Shown here in pieces: positions 54,825-64,000 of a DNA stretch of 64,000 nt; positions within the stretch are counted from its first letter, which is position 1; each line of letters begins with the position of its first letter. The stretch is taken from assembly GCA_036927565.1 (NCBI GenBank), contig JAYESD010000001.1, positions 69,707,751 to 69,771,750 of the forward strand. The letters are read 5' to 3'. This stretch comes from Tuctoria greenei. Lineage: Eukaryota > Streptophyta > Magnoliopsida > Poales > Poaceae. A program made the translations under genes and the position numbers. A model generated the notes under the pieces. The model was not told the DNA's origin. It saw only the letters and a list, made by a program, of their open reading frames with translations, and searched no databases.

Positions 54825-57800
54825 TGTAAAAGACCTAAAATTTAGAGTGCAAAGTTCTGAAAGAATAATTTAAAATTTGAATGGGAAAAAGAAATCAAAT
54901 TGGAAACAAAGAAATTAAACCAATTCAAGCTTCAATAGAAGGAATTCAAAAATTCAAATTAGCTCCTGTTCAAACCTTACCAAAATAAAAATCTGAGTTC
55001 ACCATAAAATTCAAAATATTCCAAATAGCCTCTCTGCAAATTTTCAAAATTTTTTAAGCACATTTGCTATTAAATTCAGTGGCTCCATTGAATCTCATTG
55101 AAATTAAAATTCAAATTTGAATTTCAATTGAAACTTGATCAATTCAAAGTTTTGATTTCAGAATCGAATCCCAGATATTTATTTGAGCCTGTCCACAAAT
55201 TTTCATGAATTTTGGACATCAGTTGGTAGGATATTTGTTTAACCGGAGGAGGATAGACTTACGGGGGCTGTGGGACCCACTGGTCAGTGGCATGTTTATG
55301 TGAGTGCTCTGCCTCCGCTCCCCGTGGCGACACCGCACGGCATGCAAGCCACGGAGCTGCTTGCTTGGTTGTTTCATAGCGTGCTCCCTACTCCTCTTCC
55401 TCCCTATCTCTGCTCCTTGGGACAGAAAGGAACCACCATCATACTCCTCTTCTCTGTTTTCTGTCCACCGCAAGAACAGAGCAGGGTGACCTCCCTGGTA
55501 TGGCCAAATTCGAGCAAGCGAGGTGAGGAAGCACGGTTAGTTGTGTTGCTAGCTCATCCTCGTTGTCTTGCGAACTCTGCTAATACTTTTCCTGGCCTGT
55601 CCACGCTGTTCTGAGGTGAAGCTCGATGAGTTTGTGGCCACCGAGCTGCTGTCTTCGATTTTCCACCGGTGCCACACTGCAGCCACCTAGCTGCAATCAT
55701 TTTATTGCGCTGCTACCAAAAGCAAAAAGGTACACCTGCACCCATGCTAGATGACAGTGAAAACCGTTCATCATTTCATCTTCTATCGACTTCGTATTTC
55801 TAGTTTTACCGTGGCATGTTCATATTCCTTAGGTTTCAATCGAATTCGGGTTACACCCTTCCTCCTAGATCGATTTAGTTTACAAATATGTTCTATATAG
55901 CCGTGCGCATCTCCCTTAGAATGATTCTTGGAAAATCCTAGTTGAATTACTCGGATTCCTGAAGTTTTCCCCTTCTTCCACCATTTCCGACCTTGGTCAT
56001 CGGAGGAAGCTCGATAGGAGCCGTTTTGACTTCGATTGAGGGTCGTTTTCAAGTTCCTCATACTATCAGGAAGCTTTACAAACAAACCTTGATAAAAATA
56101 AGGAACCCTGTAGCTCTTGCGACCTCGCCGGAGTAGTCACGGCCACCGCTGCCATGGTTCGCAAGCTCCGGCTATCCTCGACCCTACCTGAACGCACCTA
56201 CGTGCTCCCCATGCCATATTAGGTACTGATGGTGACTAGAAGGAGGGGAGGAATAGGGGAAGACCGCCTGCGAGGGGCACCGCCATGGAAGCCGTCGGGC
56301 GCCGCCAGCCCCTGCCCTGGGCCGGAGGTTGAAGAAAGGCTGCAGGGCCCGCCTGTCGGTCTAAAGGGCGAGCCTCCAGATTTGCTGTGGTTGGTGATCT
56401 GGTGTGGCTGCGCGGTTAACCTCGTGGCCAATGGTGTGGCCCAAATTTGGTTGGCCCATTTTAAATGGGTGGGGCCGGGCGGTTCAATTCAAATTTTTCA
56501 GTAGGAAAATAATTCCAGATTTGGAGCAAACGTCAAAAATCCATTACTCCTATTATAATTGCTTAAAAATTTCCAAATAAATTCTGGTAGACTCATATTG
56601 ATCTCAACGTTACAGTGGTGCAAATTGTTGTACATGAAAGTCCCAGAATTTTAATTAATTTCTTTGAGCTAACTGCTTGGGAAATTAATTAACCCTGTTC
56701 CATTAATTGGAAAATTCCCAATTTTGGTCACGACGCTCTTAAAAATACACTTGATTTCCTCTAAAAATTTCAAGCTCAATGGACTTCATTTACTGGGTGG
56801 ATCAGTGTTTCAAATGTCTATGTAGTTGGAAAATTGTGAAATGTAGAGAAACATTTCCAGAATTTTTCCCAAACTTGTAAAATCAATTCCTCCTTGTAGA
56901 AAGCTCAGAAAAATATGAAACAATTTTTCCTAGAACCAGAAGAACCTCCTCTACCATAATCATCCACTTTTAGCCATGAAAAGACTACATAAATAATACC
57001 AAATTTCAGAGAAGGCTTTTACTTGTTGCAATTTTAGAGACAACAATCTTCCTTGAACATCTCCAATTTTGGTCCAGATCTTCCTCATAGAACCTAGTAT
57101 CCACTGTAAGAATCCTAAAGCATTTTAAAAGCATTTACATACCTGAACAGTAATTATAAGATCTTTTCTTTAGTTTCTATATCACTCATATACTTTATAT
57201 ATTGCATATCATATAGTGACCGAGATTGAGGAGGACCCGGAGCCCTTGGAGAGGATACTTCCAGAAGCTAATTATCACTCTGACTTGCACCTAGGCAAGC
57301 CCCAGTTTGAATTTAAGTGCTAATCAAAATTTTTATTTGTATCACTTATGTCTAGGATGGTTTTTGTGCATTAGGGCTAAGGTACTTGTTACTCCACTTG
57401 CATGACCCACAAATCCCATGGAGTATTGGGTAGGTCTATAGCCAGACGAGTAGAAAATGTCATGCTTAAGTTTTCAAGAATCTAGTAGAAGTCGAGTGGT
57501 TGGAATCTACTCGCGAGATAGCATTTTATCACATGGGAAAGATTTGATCGAAGAATGGTTTATGAATTTGAAATTGAGACCGAGCAGCGGGTAGGATGTA
57601 GCGAGACGTGGTCTCACGTGCGTAGCCTTGCTTGTGTCGATTTAGGGCCGATCTGTGTGCGGCCCTGCTTGACAAGTTTGAAATGTACCAAATGCATATT
57701 GGGCATATGGAACCAAGGAAACCGATGTAACTCGATAACTTGGATGCTGAGGCATAGCCAACTATCGATAGGGGTGGGTTGGTGTAAATCAGCCACCAGG

Positions 57801-58619
57801 CAAAGACATGCTTCGTGCGGGGACCTTGTGCCCGCGATGGTGGGACTGGTTCGGTATTTGAGTTTTTAGTGAAAGGTTGTTGCGTATGACGTGGTGAGGA
57901 GAACGACATGCTCATTAGGCATGGGTGTACGTGACGTGTTATTTGGTTGTCTACTGATTGCAATCACCGTCCCTCGCGATTATTTGAGTACCGCTTTTTC
58001 ACTGCACTGTGACGTAGTAAATACTGAAGAAGCCAGGAGAATATGATTTATTGAAATATAATTGCTTTGTAACTATGATTGCTGTCCAATATGCTCACTA
58101 AAGTTACTGTTATTAAACTTGTAAGCTATCGTTAATGACGTGAAAATTAAGGATCAACATGTAGGCAAGTTATTTATTGCTATATCTATTCCTATGTTAA
58201 GTATCCCTGCATGTAGAGTTCCATGTTTAGGTGAGACAGTTAAGTCTTGTTGAGCCTCCGTGCTCACGGTTTCTATATTAAGTTGTTTGCAGGTGAGACA
58301 TTTGAGGAAGGGCCTGAAGATGAGGCGATGCCCCCGTCGGGGTATACTGCCGAGTGGGAGCCCTGCACGCCGCCGTGATTGTTGTGTGTTGCTAGTGTGT
58401 TGCATCCCCGGGCTAGACGGCTGCACTTTTGTATAGCTAGGATGAGAGTTTAGATATGAATATCACTTCCACTGTATATTAAGTATTGTAAAAGACTTCT
58501 GCTGTTTATGTAAAAAAAACTTTGTATTTTGTCGTATTCTTTTCGTGTGTGCTGTTGGGTGCCACATTGCACGGCCCCACCCTCTGCGATTCCAGGAATG
58601 TGTGGAACCAGTCCCCACA
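54825..58619 (+). repeat. 3' LTR of Tekay-type element
   Basis: 3,795 bp, TGTAAAAGACC...GTCCCCACA. It pairs with 43306-47118 along its length. The poly(A) signal position has decayed to poly-A. Confidence 0.9.
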
Positions 58620-59138
58620 TTAATTCGTAATGAAATGAACAATGTTTTTAAGAAAACATGAAGTAAGACAATGTTTCTTTTTTATCGGTGTTCATAGGAG
58701 GAGACAAGCTTTTTACAAAAGAGGGCAACGGCTTGCTTCCGGATATTGAGGGAGGCAGGGTGCACAGGCTTAGGGTGTGGTACCAAGCTAACCTGACTGC
58801 ACACTCTGGACCTGACCCTTCTGGAGCTCGATTGACCTTAATGCCGCTCCTAGGTCTTATGAAAAACCTTTACACTGTCCTACTAAGCTAATATTTACAA
58901 TAGGGGTGCCCAACGCTCCAATGGTAGCTGTGGTGGTTGCAGGGCAACCTCGTTGTCTACAGCTACTAGCGGGGCGATGAGCGAGCGTCCCTACTTCCTG
59001 CCTTGGTTGCCCACCTTGCGAGTGGTCTAAGCAGAGCCAGGACTGAGCTCGGCGGCTTTGACGGGGGCGTCGATGCTTCCAGTGGGCTGCACCCGAGGCG
59101 TAGCAGGTGCTCTGCGCTGACGTGAGCCCAACAGAGGC
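58620..59138. other. Unassigned sequence right of the Tekay-type element
   Basis: No reading frame with family motifs except the last ~100 bp, which continue the Tat-like frame in a different phase (59139 leftwards). A segment at 58760-58830 resembles 43040-43100. Confidence 0.4.
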
Positions 59139-60757
59139 TTACTTGATCCAGCGTCGCTCAGGACAGGTGTTGGGTCTGCGAGGACTTGTAGCTACTTTGA
59201 GGCTAACATCGCAGCAGTGCGGTCTCCGCGGATCCTGAGGACGCCGGAGGGGGTTGGCATCTTCAGGACAAGGTAGGCGCAGTGGGCTACGGCCATGAAT
59301 CGGTACACGGCGGGCTTGCCGATGATGGCGTTGAAGGGGAGGCTGACATCCACAACGTCGAAGAGGATGCTCTCCGTCTTGTAGTTGTCGAGTGTCCCGA
59401 AGGTCACCGGAGATGGATGTTGCCGTATGGGATGATGGTCCTGGTCCCACCCCCGAGAATGGGCTCGAGGGGGTGAGCTTCGACACTGGGATCTGCATCT
59501 GTTCGAGGACTGCACAACTGATGAGGTTGAGGCTGGCCCCACCATCTATCAAGACATAGTGGAGCTTGACGTTTGCAATGGCGGGGGCGACAATGAGAGG
59601 TAGAATCTCTGCCCCAGCCATGTTTTTGTGGTAGTCGGAGGCATCGAAGCTGATCGGCGTCCCCTTCCATCGGTGGTGCAGCACTGGAGTGAGGGTAGGG
59701 GCTATCGAAGCCACCGCACGATGAAGGGTCTTGACCACGTTCCGGGACGTGAGATCCCAAGACCCTCCAAAGATGACGTGGAGTTTCTTGCGATGCTCGT
59801 GGTCACTGCTGGCGTTGGAGTCCTCGTCTTGGTGGACCATTTTGACGGCCCGCTCTTGCTTTTGGTACTCCATCTCATTATCATCGTCGACCTTGGAATC
59901 AAACTACTGCTTGCCCTCCCACTGGCGGAAGGGGGCACCCTCCAAGTGCTGCTGCGCCTGTTCTTGGTAGCATTCGACACATCTCTTGATCTCCCGACAC
60001 TCGCTCACAGTGTCATCGCGTGTCTTGTGCATTGGGAAGGGCTCGACGTTGTCGTCAGCAGGAGATGGCTGACGCGGGCGCTTCTCGGGGCATGGTGGTT
60101 TGCCACCACCGGTCGCGGCTGCTGCCGCAATGGGGGACCCATGCAGCCATAGGTACCACGGGTAATGGCACCTTCTCCGGGCCAGCCGGCCCCACCCATC
60201 CTGGGGTCGGGATGAGCATGCCAATTGCTGCCTTCTGCCGCCCTGGCGCACCGGTCGACGATGGAGAAGAGCTTGGAGACGTCTTGCACGTTGTGCGTGG
60301 CTAACTTGTCAAGCATCTTGCGGTCACTCACCCCCTGGTGGAATGCCACTATGACAGAGACACTCAGAATGTTGGGGATGGAGTTGCGTACCTAGGAGAA
60401 ACGCTGGATAAATGATCGCATCGTCTACTTGGGTTGTTGTCGCATGGCATGGAGGTCGAGCTCGGTGCAGGGACGCGTGTAGGAGCTACCGAAGTTCGCC
60501 ATGAACTTTCACCATAGCTCATCCCAAGAGGTTATAGACCCCTCGGGGAGGTTCATCAGCCACGAGCAGGCTGATCCTATTAGGGCGACTGGGAAGTAGT
60601 TCGCTAGGATGGGCTCATCTGCTCCTGCATCAAGGAGCGTCATGGTGTAGATCTGCATGAACTCGGCCGGATTGACGCTTCCGTCAAACTTCTCCAACAG
60701 ATGTGGCCAGAACTTGCACGGCCACATCATGAGGCGGAGGTACAGAGCCAACGCCAC
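59139..60757 (-). pseudogene. Tat-like Ty3/gypsy gag-protease fragment
   Basis: In the minus direction: gag core with PAEFMQIYTMTLLDAGADE and SACSWLMNLPEGSITSWDEL (60509-60757); stops near 60510, 60425 and 60395; then VAFHQGVSDRKMLDKL; a CHHC-type metal site like MHKTRDDTVSEC (about 60030); the post-knuckle block LHVIFGGSWDLTSR; KGTPISFDASDYHKNM; and protease VLIDGGASLNLISC (about 59530). A frameshift then leads to FNAIIGKPAVYRFMAV (59192-59545). Motif order matches the Tat lineage. RT and integrase are missing, and the CACTA element at 60873 cuts the upstream end. Confidence 0.75.
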
Positions 60758-60872
60758 ACATCCTCCGATGGGCTTCCCTGGAGAGGCATACAGGGTAGCA
60801 TACCGCAGGGGGGTCAGCTACACGACGTGCGGCGCCTACGGCACCTGTAGTTGTGGCACCGGCTGTGCCATG

Positions 60873-61276
60873 CACTACAGGAATCACGATAATAGACGAC
60901 AGCCGGAAGGCGTAATCTATAAGGACTTTGTCGTCATCTATAAGTTATAGACGACGGTTTGCACTTATAGACGACGGTAACTAGCCGTCTACAATTATTT
61001 GTCATCTATAAACTTATAGACGAAGGTAACCATCGTCAATTAGTTAATTGACGACGGCTAGTCTTAGCTATCGTCAATAAGTTAGATCCATCCACATGGC
61101 GGCGTGGAAACTTTATAGACAACGACGGCCAATGAACCGTCGTCAATAAGGACCATTATAGACGACGACTGCCGAAGAACCGTCATCTATATGGAACCCT
61201 AGAGACGATGGTTTACTGGCAACTGTCGTCTATTAGAGTTTATTATAGACGACGGTCCCTTGACACCGTCGTCTAA
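60873..61276. repeat. CACTA terminal inverted repeat and subterminal repeats
   Basis: After the CACTACAGGAA tip come about ten direct and inverted copies of TATAGACGACGG or variants (for example about 60945, 60967, 61140, 61160, 61244 and the inverted CCGTCGTCTA near 61267). Such arrays are the usual binding sites for the TNPA-like protein. Confidence 0.88.
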
Positions 61277-62206
61277 AGGTATTGCTTTTTTTTTAAAAAA
61301 AAACAGAAAACAGGTGTTACACAGATTTCACAGAACAGGTTTCACAGAACAGATTTCACAGGACAGAAGTGCTCCAAGTGCCTCGTCGCCGACCGCAACG
61401 CATCGTCCCACGAGATTGCCGTCCTGGCCTCCGAGTGCTCAGCACTGCACACCAAGAAAGCAGAATCAGCATCAACATAAAACAGCTCGAACTCTGTAAC
61501 TTTGAAGTCTGCTGTAATTATGCTAGAAAGTAGATTTTTAGAAACTCAAAGATACCATTCTATTAGTCATACTTCGGTTTTTAAAACTGCAGTAAATTTT
61601 GCACCCAAACAGCCTGCAGTTTCCAATAGAGTATTTTTTACAAAACCTTGGTATGCTCTGAAAACTACAAAAATACTTTGTATCCAAACATGGCCTATAT
61701 GTTTCAGCATTATGCATGGAATTGATATATTTTATCAATGTGAGCTGTGAAATTTTTCCTTTGTTTGAGTAAAGATATGTCGACGATAATAGACCAGCAC
61801 AATATTTTAGTATCTCATGATGCTATTTCATGCACTTGCTAACAAAGACAAGCAGTATAATTCTTTCTCTTGCATTATTCTGAGTTATTAAGGGATGCTT
61901 CTTGTGATGGCAGAATAGACTGAATGGTCAAACACGCAAGGCAAATGACTCCTGTTACAACATGAGGACAGCGAATCCATGGATAAAAATCAGGAGACCT
62001 TTTTTTGACTTGGCGGTAGCACATCACTGCGAGGAAACAGAGGGATAGAGGCATAGAGCACCCGAGAAGAGAAGGGGATGCTGGAGTGTGGCGTGGAGAC
62101 AGCCGGGCCAAGTGAAGGGAGGCGAGCACACGCGATGCAAGACACTGGCATTCCATTACATTAGAGATAAAAGGGTGCAAGTAGATTTCAAATCGGCTAA
62201 CCTGAC
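61277..62206. other. 3' flank of the CACTA gene (non-coding)
   Basis: Between the subterminal repeats and the gene's stop codon. It has three short tandem units of TTTCACAGAACAGG type at about 61320-61365 and no credible frame. It presumably includes the 3' untranslated region of the minus-strand gene. Confidence 0.55.
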
Positions 62207-64000
62207 TCACACGCTACCCCGTCCGCTGCCGCCGGAGTTCATAAAATCGTCCTCCGGCAGTCGTCCAAGCGCTGAAATCTGGGGCGATGGAGTTTGAGCC
62301 TCCGTCCCTGATCCCTGTGATATGCAAGCGTGGTTAAACAAATTATCAGTATAAAATTGCATATTTTACTAAATTTGAATAAGTTTAAGTAGTTTCAGTT
62401 ATTTTGAATAATTTTGTACCTGTGCTTCTGTTGTCGGCATCGGTGGTAGCTCCGTCGATGGTGGCGCCCACTGCGGAAAGACAACCTGCTGTCGTGCACT
62501 CATAGCCTGCAAATACCAATCAAATCATTATAGCTGTCATTTGTATATTAAAAATGTTAAGTACAACATTCAGAACTTACGTGGAAGGCAACTTGCCACT
62601 GTAGCATGTACGAGTTTTGATACTCGTCCCTAGCCCCAAGCGCCGCTACCTGCATCTCGTCCCTAGCCCTGAGCGCTGCTGCCTGCATCTCGTCCCTAGC
62701 CCTGAGCGCTTCTTGCTTCCTCTGGAGCTCATCCCGAACACTCTGGAGCTCCCGATCTCAGCCAGTATGGTTGCTGCTGGACCCGCCCTATTGCGATGAA
62801 GAGGCTTTCGAGGAAGCCCGCGCCTGCCTCGAGTCGACCACTCCATCGAAGATGCACAACCTGAACAACGAAGAAAGATTATTAAAATTTTGTAACTCAA
62901 AGTTCGTGACAGTAAAATAAAATTAACAAAACCCACCGTCTGTGATGTTTCCCGCCACCGATTGCATACGCGGCTTGGGGGACAATTGGGGCACTCTGCC
63001 AATCGTACTCTTCGCCTCAAAGCCTACGCGCCTCCTGCACGTACTTTACCTGGAAACATAGTAACATAACATTATTGAAACTATTAAAGAGAATTCAATT
63101 AAGTTAACAAAATAACTCACCAACGTCTGAGAAGCCATCTGAGAAGTCAGCTGCTCAGGCTGCGACGGGTCACTTCCCATGTGACCCCTCTTCCACACCT
63201 CGATAGGTGAGGGCTCCTGACCCCTCTCGTTCTCCTTCGATACATGTTAGCACAATGAAAGATTATAAAATTACATAAATAGAATTCAAGTCACACTTAC
63301 CATCCGTTTAGCAAGACGTATGTAGTCGTCCCCACCCATACGGTGTTTTTCGTCCGTCCCTCTACTCTTTCGACACACCCTGGATGCTTGGGTCCCCCAA
63401 CGAGCAAACTAGGCACGGTACGCATCCAGACGGCTGTCAAGCCATGCTACACCGACCTGCACACATTTATTATTAAATGAAAGCATTGATCACAATCATA
63501 TAATGAAGTAAAGTAAAATAAACACTTTACCCTTGCGTACTGCGCCTCCGTCAAGTACTTGTTGGCCCCTTCCCTGTACTCCCCTGGCTGACCCTCCTCC
63601 ATATACAACTTGAAATACGCCTTCGTAACTTGGATGTGAGCCGTCGATAGTGACTCAGTCACGAGCTTCCTGGCACAATTGTGGAAGACGAGACGAGCAT
63701 GATCCGCCTCATTCTCCAAACGGTACCATGCCTGGAAGAACAAATATACAAGTAAATGTATTTAATTTATAATAAATATGTATTACACAAATATTTGTTC
63801 ATACTTACCATAAAGTCGTGCCACACAGCCTCCTGGTAGTTGCCATAAGCAAGGTCCTGAGCCATAGCGTAATGGTCCCAAGATGTGGTAGGGTGTCCGT
63901 TCACTACACCGGGGTAGTGCAAACAGACTAGACTGCCCAAGACACCATTCACCTGCTTGTGGTGTCCCTGCCCTGTGAACGAAGAAACCTCCCAAGTCCA
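62207..64000 (-). pseudogene. Transposase_24-like CACTA gene, eight exons visible
   Basis: Canonical GT-AG exons on the minus strand: 64000-63809 (open at the window edge), 63731 to about 63531, 63456-63301, 63234-63121, 63049-62937, 62860-62581, 62506-62420, 62314-62207 (stop TGA). Phases join without any frameshift. Motifs include VNGHPTTSWDHYAMAQDL, AWYRLENEADHARLVFHNC, AQYAR/VGVAWLDSRLDAYRA and EVWKRGHMGSDPSQPEQL, all in Transposase_24 style. Exon six encodes a coiled coil with three RARDEMQAAAL-like units. The only lesions are four stops, at about 63415 (TAG), 63015 (TGA), 62790 (TAG) and 62760 (TGA). It is transcribed outward to the 60873 terminus. Confidence 0.8.

Larger units (their letters stand above)
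43306..58619 (+). mobile_element. Tekay/Del-type chromovirus (Ty3/gypsy)
   Basis: A 15.3-kb plus-strand element with 3.8-kb LTRs (43306-47118 and 54825-58619), a tRNA-Met-like primer site and a G13 polypurine tract. It carries an additional frame, then gag-pol ending in a chromodomain. Long LTRs and a C-terminal chromodomain mark the Tekay/Del lineage. The LTRs differ by about 6% over their first 220 bp, so it is older than the CRM-type element. The left LTR begins TATAAAAG where the right begins TGTAAAAG, a G-to-A change in the terminal dinucleotide. Flanks TTAAC and TTTAA do not form a clear target duplication. Confidence 0.88.
60873..64000. mobile_element. CACTA DNA transposon, left end to beyond window
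   Basis: It starts CACTACAGGAATCACG at 60873, directly after ATG (60870-60872, the possible 3-bp target copy). Subterminal TATAGACGACGG repeats and a Transposase_24-like gene transcribed towards this terminus follow. The right end is outside the window. Confidence 0.88.

Noticed and set aside
43301..58624. Target-site duplication for the Tekay-type element
   Set aside because: TTAAC and TTTAA match only if shifted. I do not claim it.
1..64000. Host cellular genes, tRNA or rRNA genes
   Set aside because: No recognisable gene family outside transposable elements and no tRNA-like cloverleaf was noticed. tRNA-Met-like matches are retroelement primer sites.

Overview
This window is repeat-rich plant nuclear DNA, almost certainly from a grass (Poaceae). 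Evidence: SIRE-type Ty1/copia elements whose LTRs end in a CACCCCCCTCTAGGC-like box, chromovirus Ty3/gypsy elements, a non-autonomous gypsy element with the 'putative gypsy type transposon' reading frame, and several En/Spm (CACTA) DNA transposons. I found no host cellular gene, no tRNA or rRNA gene and no organellar or bacterial DNA. Nearly every long reading frame belongs to a transposable element, and most are decayed.

Layout. (1) The oldest layer is one CACTA transposon, or two head-to-head relatives. Its pieces are 1012-1143, 8660-8985, 20133-25355 and 33616-36355. A TNP2-type transposase runs leftwards on the minus strand. A second gene (Transposase_24-like plus an Ulp1-like tail) runs rightwards on the plus strand. 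The two start from mirror-image promoters at 23470-24250. (2) Five retroelements interrupt it: a SIRE-type LTR remnant (1-1011, plus); a young CRM-type gypsy element with an uninterrupted gag-pol frame (1144-8659, minus, LTRs about 99% identical); a SIRE-type copia element (8986-20132, minus, perfect 5-bp target duplication GTCTC); a second SIRE-type copia element lacking its primer-binding end (25356-33615, minus); and a non-autonomous gypsy element (36356 to about 42852, plus) carrying a higher-order minisatellite. (3) A Tekay/Del-type chromovirus with 3.8-kb LTRs occupies 43306-58619 (plus). It has an additional reading frame ahead of gag. (4) A minus-strand Tat-like gag-protease fragment lies at 59139-60757. 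(5) Another CACTA element begins at 60873 and runs past the window end. It carries a readable eight-exon minus-strand Transposase_24-like gene.

How the parts relate. Target-site duplications, and coding frames that resume on either side of the insertions, let the nest be unpicked by eye: the CACTA element is the substrate and the CRM-type element is the most recent arrival. In both CACTA elements the genes point outwards towards the termini. Across elements three patterns recur: arrays of short palindromic motifs in the copia LTRs, long unstable G or C runs, and premature stops that are mostly one C-to-T step from Arg or Gln codons, as expected for DNA that was methylated and deaminated.
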